From Burkholderia ambifaria (lineage in GTDB: Bacteria; Pseudomonadota; Gammaproteobacteria; Burkholderiales; Burkholderiaceae): DNA of 64,000 nt. Within the stretch, counting starts at the first letter, position 1. Each line of letters begins with the position of its first letter. Below, in pieces: positions 7,460 to 15,532 of this stretch. The DNA lies in contig NZ_LKPJ01000015.1 in NCBI RefSeq assembly GCF_001443045.1, positions 135,916 to 199,915 of the forward strand, given 5' to 3'. Under the pieces are notes generated by a model that did not search any database, had not been told where the DNA came from, and was given only the letters and a program-made list of their open reading frames with translations. The position numbers and the translations under genes are program-made.

Positions 7460-7746
7460 GCTGGTTGCTTCCGGATAAGGGTAAGGACGCCGTAGACAAG
7501 GTCCCGCTCACGGTGCGCGGGGTCACGGATACGCCATCGGGGCAGCGTGAACTCCGTCTCGATCAGGCACTGGGAATACAGCTTGCGCAGCATGCCGGTT
7601 CACTGGTCTGAAGAAAAGAATCAGAGTCACTCGAAAACATGCGTATCAGCGACATGCCGATCAGCGATTGGGGGCGGGATTGAACGCGGCGGATGCCGTG
7701 CTACTCTTTTTTTTCAGCGACGGCCGCGCTCGGCCGGAGGGCAGGC

Positions 7747-9168
7747 ATGAAGCGATATGCGGCGCTCGCGCAGACGATTGCGGACGCGATCCGGCGTGGC
7801 GACCTCGCGGTCGGCACGCGCATCCCGACCGTGCGCTCGGCGTGCCGCGCCTATCGTGTAAGTCCTTCCACCGTATTTCGTGCGTACTACACGCTCGAAA
7901 GCGAGGGCCTGATCGTCGCGCGCGCGCGTTCCGGCTATTTCGTTGCGAACCTCGATGACAAGCGCGTGCGGACCGGCCACGACACGCCACGCAAGGCGGG
8001 CGCGTCGCAAGCCGGCGAGGACGACGCGCTGTTCCGGCTGATCGACTCGCTCAAGCGCGACGACATCGTGCCGCTGGGTTCCGCGTTCGCCAGCTATTCG
8101 CTGTTTCCGATGAGCAGCCTGTGGCGGTACGCGGCGACGGCGGCCCGCAACATGGACCGCGCGAAACTGCTGGCCGGACTGCCGCCCGGCCACGAAGCGC
8201 TGCGCCGCCAGATCGCATTGCGCTACCTGAACGCGGGTGCGTCATTGCCGATGGAAGAGATCGTCATCACGACCGGCGCGGCCGAAGCGCTGACGCTGAG
8301 CCTGCAGGCGCTCACGCGCCCCGGCGACATCGTCGCGATCGAGCGCCCGGCCTTCCCCGCGGTACTGCAGGCCGTGCAGCGGCTGCATCTGAAGACCATC
8401 GAAATCCCGGTCGACCCGCGCACCGGCCTTGATCTCGATGCGCTCGCCGACGCGCTTGACGCCCATCCGGTGCGCGCGTGCTGGTTCATGACCTCGCTCC
8501 ACAACCCGACCGGCGCGACGCTGTCCGACGAGCGCAAGCGCGCGCTGATCGAACTGCTCACGTCACACCAGGTGCCGCTGATCGAGGACGACGTGTTCGG
8601 CGAACTGCATTTCGGCCCGACGCCCATACGCCCCGCGAAGCTGTACGACGACAGCGGGCTCGTGCTGCATTGCGGGTCGTTCTCGAAGTGCCTCGCCCCC
8701 GGCTTCCGGATCGGCTGGGTCGCGGCCGGACGCTATGTGCAGCAGATCAGGCACGTGAAGAATGCAAGCGCGCCGGCGGCAGACGTGCCCGCTCAAATGG
8801 CCGTATCCACCTACCTGCGCAACGGCGCGTACGACCGCTTCCTGCGCCGGCTCCGGCGCAACCTGGCCGCGCACCAGGCGCAGATGCTGGCCGCCGTTCG
8901 CGCGTACTTTCCGCCCGACACGGAAGTGTTTGCACCGCGCGGCGGGTATTTCCTGTGGATCGAACTGCCGCCGCACGTGGACGCGATGCGGTTGTTCGAC
9001 GACGCGATGGAGAACGGCGTGAGCCTCGCGCCCGGGCCGATCTTTTCCGTGACGGGCGCATTTCACCGTTATGTCCGGCTGAACTATGGCCGGCCGTGGA
9101 CCCCTGCCGTCGAGGATGCCATGCGCACCATCGGCACGCTCGCCGAGCGGCAACGACAGACAAGGTAG
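7747..9168 (+). CDS. MocR-type (GntR/aminotransferase fusion) transcriptional regulator
   Basis: The product has 473 residues from the ATG preceded by GGAGGGCAGG; a longer in-frame extension lacks such a site. Residues 1-68 form a winged-helix GntR domain (TIADAIRRGDLAVGTRIPTV, SPSTVFRAYYTLESEGLI). The remainder is a fold-type I aminotransferase domain with TTGAAEALTLSLQAL, the HNPTG motif and a PLP-binding lysine in SFSKCLAPGFRIGW at about residue 314. MocR proteins use PLP as a sensor or anchor and usually control nearby PLP, amino acid or transport genes. The next gene starts 7 bp downstream, so the two may form an operon. The regulated target is not evident. Confidence 0.9.
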   Translation: MKRYAALAQTIADAIRRGDLAVGTRIPTVRSACRAYRVSPSTVFRAYYTLESEGLIVARARSGYFVANLDDKRVRTGHDTPRKAGASQAGEDDALFRLIDSLKRDDIVPLGSAFASYSLFPMSSLWRYAATAARNMDRAKLLAGLPPGHEALRRQIALRYLNAGASLPMEEIVITTGAAEALTLSLQALTRPGDIVAIERPAFPAVLQAVQRLHLKTIEIPVDPRTGLDLDALADALDAHPVRACWFMTSLHNPTGATLSDERKRALIELLTSHQVPLIEDDVFGELHFGPTPIRPAKLYDDSGLVLHCGSFSKCLAPGFRIGWVAAGRYVQQIRHVKNASAPAADVPAQMAVSTYLRNGAYDRFLRRLRRNLAAHQAQMLAAVRAYFPPDTEVFAPRGGYFLWIELPPHVDAMRLFDDAMENGVSLAPGPIFSVTGAFHRYVRLNYGRPWTPAVEDAMRTIGTLAERQRQTR

Positions 9169-9175
9169 CAACGCC

Positions 9176-9988
9176 ATGCGAATCCTGCCCAACCGGAAAG
9201 TCCGCACGCGCGATACGCTGCGCGGCGCACTGAACCTGCGTGCCGAGCCGCGCGGTGCCGTCAGCCAGCGCTGCCGGCAATGCGGCTTCATGGCGTTTCG
9301 CGCCAGCGAGCAGTGCCCCGTCTGCGGACTGGGGGGCTGGCCGTTCGCGCCGCTGCGCGAGCGGCACGGCGATGCGCATGCCGCGCAGGCCGTGCCCCCG
9401 CACGGTACGCAGCAGCCTGCTCCGACGTGGTCGTCGCGCGTCGCGGCCGCGGTGCGCAACGCGGCGATCCAGCGGCCGCGCGCATCGAGCGCGCCGCTGC
9501 TGAGCATCCTGACCCTCGTGCTGCTGGTCGGCGGTTACGTGACGCTCGACCGGACCTGCCGGGCCGACCTCGTCTGTCGCGGCCAGGGTGCGCCGGGACG
9601 GGTGGCGGCCGACGCCAGTGCGCAAGCGGCCGACACGCCGACGTTGCCGGTCGTGCCCGCCCCCGTCCATGCATTTCATCCGGCCGACCGCGCGCCGGCC
9701 GACACGAATCGGCTCGCCGACGCCGACCGGCCGAGTGCAACCGACCAGCCAGGCAACGCCGGTACGACCCGACACGGGACCGGACGCGCGACCACGACGC
9801 TCGCGCGGCACGCGCCGCCGCTTCGCGAGCCGGAAAGCGCGCGCGGCGGCATCCGCGTCGCCGACTGGAAAGGCGGCGTCCCGGCCCGGCGCGCGCATGC
9901 GATCCGCCGCGTGAGCGTGCACATGCGCCACGGGCGGCGCGCGGCGGCGACCGAGGCCGCAATGGCCGGGCTCTATCGCGGACACTGA
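9176..9988 (+). CDS. Zinc-ribbon single-pass membrane protein, unknown function
   Basis: The product has 270 residues and is not recognised. A zinc ribbon sits near residues 32-52 (CRQCGFMAFRASEQCPVCG). One hydrophobic segment follows at about 108-122 (LLSILTLVLLVGGYV), and then a long low-complexity tail rich in Ala, Pro, Asp and Arg that would lie on the other side of the membrane. The start directly follows the MocR gene by 7 bp, which is why this ATG was preferred over an upstream in-frame one lying inside that gene. It may be a small regulatory or anti-sigma-like membrane factor, but nothing proves it. It converges on fdhA across a bidirectional-looking hairpin. Confidence 0.65.
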   Translation: MRILPNRKVRTRDTLRGALNLRAEPRGAVSQRCRQCGFMAFRASEQCPVCGLGGWPFAPLRERHGDAHAAQAVPPHGTQQPAPTWSSRVAAAVRNAAIQRPRASSAPLLSILTLVLLVGGYVTLDRTCRADLVCRGQGAPGRVAADASAQAADTPTLPVVPAPVHAFHPADRAPADTNRLADADRPSATDQPGNAGTTRHGTGRATTTLARHAPPLREPESARGGIRVADWKGGVPARRAHAIRRVSVHMRHGRRAAATEAAMAGLYRGH

Positions 9989-10005
9989 GCGCGGCGCGCG
10001 CACAG

Positions 10006-10039
10006 AAAAAACGGGCGGCACCGTTTCCGGTGCCGCCCG
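10006..10039 (-). terminator. Rho-independent terminator of fdhA
   Basis: A perfect 12-bp stem pairs CGGGCGGCACCG with CGGTGCCGCCCG around a TTTC loop. Six A residues on the plus strand flank it, giving a T6 tract after the hairpin on the minus strand, 23 bp downstream of the fdhA stop. It may also stop plus-strand readthrough. Confidence 0.85.
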
Positions 10040-10061
10040 CTTCATGCCTGTCGTTCGTGCG

Positions 10062-11258
10062 TCAGGCTGCCAGCAAACCGTGCGGATCGATCACGAATTT
10101 GCGCGGCGCGCCGCCGTCGAACTTCTTGTAGCCTTCCGGCGCCTGGTCGAGCGAGATCACCTCGACGTTGACGATCTTCGCGATCGGCAGACGGTCGAAC
10201 AGGATCGCCTGCATCAGGTTGCGGTTGTACTTCAGCACCGGCGTCTGGCCCGTGAAGAACGAGTGCGACTTCGCCCAGCCGAGGCCGAAGCGGATGCTCA
10301 GGCTGCCGTGCTGCGCGGCCTTGTCCTTCGCGCCCGGATCGTCCGTCACGTACAGGCCCGGGATGCCGATCGCGCCGGCCGGACGCGTGATTTCCATCAG
10401 CGAGTTCAGCACCGTTGCGGGCGCTTCCTCGGAGTGGCCCGACGAACCGTGGCCGTGCGCCTCGAAGCCGACGCAGTCGACCGCGCAGTCGATCTCCGGC
10501 ACGCCGAGGATCTGCTCGATCTGCTCGCCGAGCGACGCGTCCTTCGACAGGTCGACCGTCTCGAAGCCCATTGCCCGCGCATGTGCGAGGCGTTCCTCGT
10601 TCATGTCGCCGACGATCGTCACTGCCGCGCCGAGCAGGCGCGCCGAGGCGGCCGCCGCCATCCCGACCGGGCCCGCGCCCGCGATGTAGACCGTCGAACC
10701 CGGCTTCACGCCCGCGCTCACCGCGCCGTGGTAACCGGTCGGCAGAATGTCGGACAGACAGGTCAGATCGCGAATCTTCGCCATCGCCTGGTCGCGGTCC
10801 GGGAATTTCAGCAGGTTGAAGTCGGCGTACGGCACGAGCACGTACTCGGCCTGGCCGCCAATCCAGCCGCCCATGTCGACGTAGCCGTATGCACCGCCGG
10901 CACGCGACGGGTTCACGTTCAGGCACACGCCCGTATGCGTGTCCTTGCACATCGCGCAGCGACCGCACGCGACGTTGAACGGCACCGACACGAGATCGCC
11001 GATCCTCAGCGTCTCGACATCGGGGCCCACCTCGACCACTTCACCCGTGATCTCGTGACCGAGCACGAGGCCGACCGGGGCGGTCGTGCGGCCGCGCACC
11101 ATGTGCTGGTCGGAACCGCAGATGTTCGTGCTCACCACTTTCAGAATGACGCCGTGGCCGATCGCTCGGCCGGTCGGATCGACCATTTTCGGATAATCGA
11201 TCTTCTGTACTTCGACCTTGCCCGGCCCAAGATAGACGACACCTCGATTGCTGCTCAT
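10062..11258 (-). CDS. fdhA: Glutathione-independent formaldehyde dehydrogenase (Zn, NAD)
   Basis: The product has 398 residues, the usual length for Pseudomonas-type FdhA, a zinc medium-chain dehydrogenase that oxidises formaldehyde to formate with tightly bound NAD. Catalytic zinc ligands Cys47 and His68-Glu69 are present (NICGSDQH, LGHEITG), with the structural zinc cysteines at 98, 101, 104 and 112. The Rossmann motif is AGAGPVG, and the HGSSGHSEEAP insertion is typical of this subfamily. Ribosome-binding site GGAGA eight bases from the ATG. In this genomic context it probably removes formaldehyde set free by sarcosine and dimethylglycine demethylation; that link is inference from co-location with sox, glyA and bet genes. 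Confidence 0.95.
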   Translation of the reverse strand: MSSNRGVVYLGPGKVEVQKIDYPKMVDPTGRAIGHGVILKVVSTNICGSDQHMVRGRTTAPVGLVLGHEITGEVVEVGPDVETLRIGDLVSVPFNVACGRCAMCKDTHTGVCLNVNPSRAGGAYGYVDMGGWIGGQAEYVLVPYADFNLLKFPDRDQAMAKIRDLTCLSDILPTGYHGAVSAGVKPGSTVYIAGAGPVGMAAAASARLLGAAVTIVGDMNEERLAHARAMGFETVDLSKDASLGEQIEQILGVPEIDCAVDCVGFEAHGHGSSGHSEEAPATVLNSLMEITRPAGAIGIPGLYVTDDPGAKDKAAQHGSLSIRFGLGWAKSHSFFTGQTPVLKYNRNLMQAILFDRLPIAKIVNVEVISLDQAPEGYKKFDGGAPRKFVIDPHGLLAA

Positions 11259-11540
11259 CGTATTGTCTCCATGTCTCGTTGGATGGCGCTGCTGCGCGCC
11301 GGGCGGATGCGGCGCACATGCAACGTGCTGTTCGAGAGTAGTCCCGGAGGCGGGGGCGCCGATTTCTCAAACGCGACATGTGTTTGATCGGTGCCGACAT
11401 CGATGGCGGAAACACGAAAGTCGGGCCGGAAAACCACCGGAAAACGGGAAGGTGGCGCACTGGGAGACCGTCGCGTGGAAGGCCGTAACGCGGGGTCCGG
11501 CCGGTCGCGGCGATCGGCCCGCCCCGGGGTCGGGTGCGCG

Positions 11541-12731
11541 TTACCCGCCCTGGTTCTCGCGGATGATCGCGGCGGCGGCCGCTTCCGCGTCGCTCGCGAC
11601 GCCGTCGTGCATGCGCGTGCTGACGGCCGGCGTCGGCGGCTCGCTGTCGAGCGCATGGCCGTCGCGGTTGCGCGTATCGACCGTCGCACGCATCGACAAC
11701 CCGACCCTGAGCGGATGCGCGGCCAGGTCGCGGAGATCGATCGCGATCACGACCGGCACGCGCTGCACGACCTTGATCCAGTTGCCGGCCGCGTTCTGCG
11801 ACGGCAGCATCGAGAACGCGCTGCCGGTACCGGCCGAGAAGCCCTGCACGCGGCCGCGATAGACGACGCGCGCCCCGTACAGGTCCGACACCACGTCGAC
11901 CGGCTGGCCGATGCGCATGTGGCGGATCTGCCCCTCCTTGAAATTCGCGTCGATCCACAGCCGGTTCAGCTGCACGATTGACATCAGCGGCACGCCGGGC
12001 CCGACCTGCTGGCCGACCTGCACTGAACGCTGGCCGACCGTGCCGTCGACTGGCGCGACAATCGTCGTGCGCTTCAGGTTCCGGTACGCGAGCTTGAACT
12101 GGGCGGCCGCCTGCACGACGGCAGGGCTCTCGTCAACCGGCAGCTTGCTGCCGAGCGCACGCGCCGCTTCGAGCTGCGCCTGCGCGGCGGCAAGGTTCGC
12201 CTGCGCGCCGGCGACCGCCGCGCGGGCACGCGCCAGTTCCTCCGGCGCCACGATCTCGACCGATGCGCCCGAGCGCGCGGCAAGCGCGCGCTGCGCGAGC
12301 GACAGGTCGGCCTGGCGCGCGTTCACGGCTTCCACGTACATCGTGTTCGAGATCTTCGCGTTCGCGACCTGGCGCACGGCCTGCACGAGCTGTGCCTTCG
12401 CCTGTGCGAAAGCGACGGACGCTTCGGTGTCGTCGAGCCGCACGAGCGTCTGCCCGGCGCGCACGGCCTGCGTATCGGCAACGAGCACGTCGGTCACGGC
12501 GCCCGGAATCTGCGCGGCGACCTGCACGATGCTGCCCGCGACGTACGCGTCGTCGGTGTCCTCGTCATAGCGGTCGCGCAACAGCCAGAACGCGATCCAG
12601 ACGAGCGCGGCCAGCAGCACGACCGCGAAGAACAGCGTGAAACGCTTGCGGCGGGTCGCCCGGCGCGCGTCGAGTGCCGGATCGTTCAGTGCGGCCGGCT
12701 GCGCGGCGGTATGAAGGTTGTCGTGGTGCAT
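11541..12731 (-). CDS. HlyD/EmrA-family membrane fusion protein of the rhl operon
   Basis: The product has 396 residues. There is an N-terminal cytoplasmic stub and one transmembrane helix (about 31-50, FTLFFAVVLLAALVWIAFWL). A biotinyl-lipoyl-like half motif follows (AGSIVQVAAQIPGAVTDVLV), then a long Ala/Gln-rich coiled-coil hairpin (about 95-205), the second lipoyl half (IVAPVDGTVGQRSVQVGQQV) and a beta-barrel. It is an EmrA-type adaptor that would join the DHA2 pump encoded upstream to the NodT-type channel. Its ATG shares one base with the stop of the outer membrane gene (TGATG), so they are co-translated. It is the last gene of the seven-gene rhl unit. Export of rhamnolipid is the likely role. 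Confidence 0.9.
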   Translation of the reverse strand: MHHDNLHTAAQPAALNDPALDARRATRRKRFTLFFAVVLLAALVWIAFWLLRDRYDEDTDDAYVAGSIVQVAAQIPGAVTDVLVADTQAVRAGQTLVRLDDTEASVAFAQAKAQLVQAVRQVANAKISNTMYVEAVNARQADLSLAQRALAARSGASVEIVAPEELARARAAVAGAQANLAAAQAQLEAARALGSKLPVDESPAVVQAAAQFKLAYRNLKRTTIVAPVDGTVGQRSVQVGQQVGPGVPLMSIVQLNRLWIDANFKEGQIRHMRIGQPVDVVSDLYGARVVYRGRVQGFSAGTGSAFSMLPSQNAAGNWIKVVQRVPVVIAIDLRDLAAHPLRVGLSMRATVDTRNRDGHALDSEPPTPAVSTRMHDGVASDAEAAAAAIIRENQGG

Positions 12732-14575
12732 CAGTCGCTTTGCGTAACGATCAGACGGTCATGCTGGAACAGGGGAATCGCCGGCACGCGCGTGTCGGCG
12801 GCGACAGCGGGTGCCGTGCCGCGCGTGCCGGCGCTCACGCTCGCGGTATCGATCGTCGGGCTGCGCGGCGTCGCGATCACAGCCGGCGGGTCGATCCGCG
12901 CTACCTGCGGCGCGCCACCACTACCGGACGCGGCCACGCGACGCGCCTGCGTGCCGGCGTTCGTCTCGTTGCGGGCAGCGGCGTTCGCCAGCGCGCCGCG
13001 CTTCGGCCGCGTGCCTTGCGCGGTACGCGTCGCAACCGTCGGCGCCGATGCCGATGCCATCGTTGCGCTCGCATCGAATCCGCCGCCGAGCGCGCCGACC
13101 AGCCCGACACGCAGCGTCCGCTGCCGCCCGAGCAATGCAATTAGCTGCGCGCGCTCGTCGATCAGCGTGAGATCCGCGACATCGACGTCCTTCTGCATCA
13201 GCACGCCACGCCGATGGCGGTCGGCCGCGATCTGCACGATCTTCTGCGCGGCGGCGACGGCGTCCTGCTGCTGCGCGACGAGCGTCTGCGCGGTCTGCAG
13301 CGACGTGACGATCTGCGCGACCTGGCCGAGCGCGTCGTCGACGGTCTTGTTGTACAGCCCGATCGCGACGTCGGCCTGCGCGACGTCCGCGCCGAGCTTC
13401 GCCTTCAGGCGGCCGCGATCGAACACCGGTAGCGAGATCGCCGGACCGACGGAGCCAGCGAGCGCGTCGCGCGAGAACAGCGACGCGGGCGTCAGCGCGA
13501 ACACGCCGCCGAGCGCGACGAGGTTCACGTCCGGATAGAACTGCGCGCGCGTCGCATCGGCATTCGCGAACGCGGCTTCGACCCGCAGCCGCGCGGCAAC
13601 GATGTCGGGCCGGCGGCCGAGCAGATCGGCCGGCAACCGCGCGGGCAGCGCGCCGCCGGGGAATACGCCAACGCGCGGCCGCTGCAGCGCGAGGCCACGC
13701 TCGGGGCCACGGCCGGACAGCACGCCGAGCTGCAATTGCGCGAGCTTGATCTGCTCGTCGTTCAGCGCGATCTGTTCGAGCAGGCGGCTGCGCTTGATCG
13801 ACGCGTCGCTCGCGTCGTACGCGTTGTCGAGGCCGCGCGCGGTGCGCTCGCGCAGCACGGCCGTCACGCGCTGGCTGATCTTCAGCTTCTGCTGCAGCAG
13901 GTCGCGTACCGCGTACGCCTGGTCGAGCTGGCAATACACGGTGACGATCGCGACCGCGAGCGTGAGCCGAACTTGTTCGGCCTCGACACCCGCCGCGTCG
14001 CGCAGCGACATCAGGCTCCTGGTCGCCGCACGGTTCTTGCCCCACAGATCCAGCTGGTAGTTCAGCCCGACGAACACCGACGACGGCGATACGACCGGAT
14101 CGCCGAAGATCTCGACCGGCACGCGATAGCCGCCGGCGGACACGTCGGCGATGTCGCCCGGCTTCGGCATCCGCGCGCGGCTGACCGTCGCGCCGGCCGT
14201 GCCGGTCAGCCCCGTCAGCGAATCGAATTGCCGAAGCTGCGCCTGCGCGATCCGCAGCCGCGCCTGCGCGACCTGCAGATCGGGATTGTTCCGCGACGCC
14301 TCCGCCACCAGTGCGTCGAGCTGCGGATCCTGCAACTGCCTGACCCAGTCGGGCGCGGGCCACGCGCCGTCCGCACCCGGCCCCGCGGTTTGTACGAGCG
14401 CGTCGCCGGCCGGTGCGCGCAGCGACAGCGACGGCAGGAACCCCGACGGCACGCAGCCGCCCAGCGCCAGCAGCGCGGCCGCCGCGACGATCGTCCAGCC
14501 GCGCGGCCCGCCGCGCGCCGGCCGCACCGGCCGCGCCGGCCGCGCCGGCCGCGCCGCTTTCATGATGCGTTCCAT
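12731..14575 (-). CDS. NodT/OprM-family outer membrane efflux lipoprotein with long C-terminal tail
   Basis: The product has 614 residues. The start is the ATG with GAGGGA five bases upstream; an ATGA-coupled ATG 12 bp earlier is possible. The N-region is RPARPARPVRPARGG, then a lipoprotein signal with lipobox LALGGC. Two outer-membrane efflux repeats follow (LVAEASRNNPDLQVAQARLRI and LGRRPDIVAARLRVEAAFANA are typical), making a trimeric channel. The family usually ends soon after LIALLGRQRTL; here about 115 extra residues follow, rich in Ala, Thr, Arg and Pro and apparently disordered. The N-region is encoded by a 9-bp tandem repeat. It probably works with the adjacent HlyD adaptor and DHA2 pump in rhamnolipid export. 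Confidence 0.88.
   Translation of the reverse strand: MERIMKAARPARPARPVRPARGGPRGWTIVAAAALLALGGCVPSGFLPSLSLRAPAGDALVQTAGPGADGAWPAPDWVRQLQDPQLDALVAEASRNNPDLQVAQARLRIAQAQLRQFDSLTGLTGTAGATVSRARMPKPGDIADVSAGGYRVPVEIFGDPVVSPSSVFVGLNYQLDLWGKNRAATRSLMSLRDAAGVEAEQVRLTLAVAIVTVYCQLDQAYAVRDLLQQKLKISQRVTAVLRERTARGLDNAYDASDASIKRSRLLEQIALNDEQIKLAQLQLGVLSGRGPERGLALQRPRVGVFPGGALPARLPADLLGRRPDIVAARLRVEAAFANADATRAQFYPDVNLVALGGVFALTPASLFSRDALAGSVGPAISLPVFDRGRLKAKLGADVAQADVAIGLYNKTVDDALGQVAQIVTSLQTAQTLVAQQQDAVAAAQKIVQIAADRHRRGVLMQKDVDVADLTLIDERAQLIALLGRQRTLRVGLVGALGGGFDASATMASASAPTVATRTAQGTRPKRGALANAAARNETNAGTQARRVAASGSGGAPQVARIDPPAVIATPRSPTIDTASVSAGTRGTAPAVAADTRVPAIPLFQHDRLIVTQSD
14521..14556. repeat. Four-copy 9-bp tandem repeat in the efflux lipoprotein signal region
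   Basis: GCCGCACCG is followed by three exact copies of GCCGCGCCG. On the minus strand it encodes the Arg-Pro-Ala triplets of the positively charged N-region ahead of the lipoprotein signal. Nine bases keep the frame, so copy-number change would alter only the length of the N-region. Confidence 0.85.
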
Positions 14576-14583
14576 CGCTTCCC

Positions 14584-15522
14584 TCATCCCTGCCGGACGC
14601 GCTGCGCGCGCGCGGCCAGTCGCGGCCGCGCGCGCTCGAGTGGACCGAGCCGGCCGAACAAGCCGTCCGCGATACCGAACAGGATGCCGGCGAGCTTGTC
14701 GCGCTTGTTGCTCTCGACGAGCGCGATCTGCACGACCTGCCACACGGTCAGCAGGTTCGGCACGATCGCCACCGGAAAGCGCAACCCGTACTGCATCCCG
14801 AGCTGCACCGCATTGCGCGCGCTGTAGTAGCGCCGCTGCCACGAGTGATTCATCGACGTCATTTCGAAAGGGCCGAACGCGTGACGCTGCTTCGCGCCGA
14901 TCCGGTGCGGCAGCACCAGCGACGGCACGACATAGAGCGGCACGTTGAGCGCGAGCGCGCGAAAGCTGTACTCGGTATCGACGTGATCGATGAACAGCGT
15001 CTCGTCGAAGCGGCCGAGCACGTCGAACGCGGCGCGCGACACGACGCAGCCCGACGAGATCAGGAACGCGCAGCGCTGCAGCGGCGCGTCGGGATCGACG
15101 CGCAACCGGCGCAACGCGATCCCGTTCGTCGCGAGCTCGGGCAGGAAGCTGCGCGCGTTCTCGTCGAAGATGCGCGGGCCGGCGAGAAACGCGCGCCCCG
15201 CGACACCCGCGCACGCGTCGCGCATCGTCGCGAAGTAACCGGCCGGCACCGACGAATCCTGGTCGAACAACGCAACGGCATCGACGTTCTCCCGAAACAG
15301 CGTCGCAAGCCCCGCGTTGTAAGCACCTGCGATCCCGCCGCGGTTGCCGTGATGCAGCAGTGCAATGCCGTCGCGCGCGCAGCGCTCGCGGGCGCGCGCA
15401 TCGGGCTGCGGCGTGTTGTCGACGACGAGCAGCGCGTCGCATGCATGCCGCCACGCGCCGAGCGCCGCGAGCTGCGCGTCGGTCGGGTGATACAGGATCA
15501 CGAGTGCGCCGAGTGTCGCCAT
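14584..15522 (-). CDS. rhlC: Rhamnosyltransferase 2 (RhlC), GT2 family
   Basis: The product has 312 residues and transfers a second L-rhamnose from dTDP-rhamnose to mono-rhamnolipid. The GT2 fold is recognised from the N-terminal GALVILYHPTDAQLAALG, the HGNRGGIAGAYNAGL nucleotide-sugar segment, the DQDSSVP acid motif and a later FIDHVDTEYSFRAL. Hydrophobic C-terminal segments suggest membrane association. The start was chosen for the very strong GAGGAGAGGGG ahead of it. It lies 10 bp after the DHA2 pump gene and is almost fused to the outer membrane gene. Position in an operon with rhlA and rhlB makes the assignment firm. Confidence 0.93.
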   Translation of the reverse strand: MATLGALVILYHPTDAQLAALGAWRHACDALLVVDNTPQPDARARERCARDGIALLHHGNRGGIAGAYNAGLATLFRENVDAVALFDQDSSVPAGYFATMRDACAGVAGRAFLAGPRIFDENARSFLPELATNGIALRRLRVDPDAPLQRCAFLISSGCVVSRAAFDVLGRFDETLFIDHVDTEYSFRALALNVPLYVVPSLVLPHRIGAKQRHAFGPFEMTSMNHSWQRRYYSARNAVQLGMQYGLRFPVAIVPNLLTVWQVVQIALVESNKRDKLAGILFGIADGLFGRLGPLERARPRLAARAQRVRQG

Positions 15523-15532
15523 GCCCCTCTCC

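Noticed and set aside
5882..7495. A 537-codon plus-strand frame across the beta-propeller gene
   Set aside because: Its composition (Arg, His, Val runs) is that of an antisense shadow; the minus-strand protein has a signal peptide, propeller repeats and a discoidin domain.
14588..15454. Apparent 290-residue N-terminal extension of the NodT-type protein
   Set aside because: The frame stays open through rhlC by GC bias only; the lipoprotein signal and ribosome-binding site fix the start near 14575.
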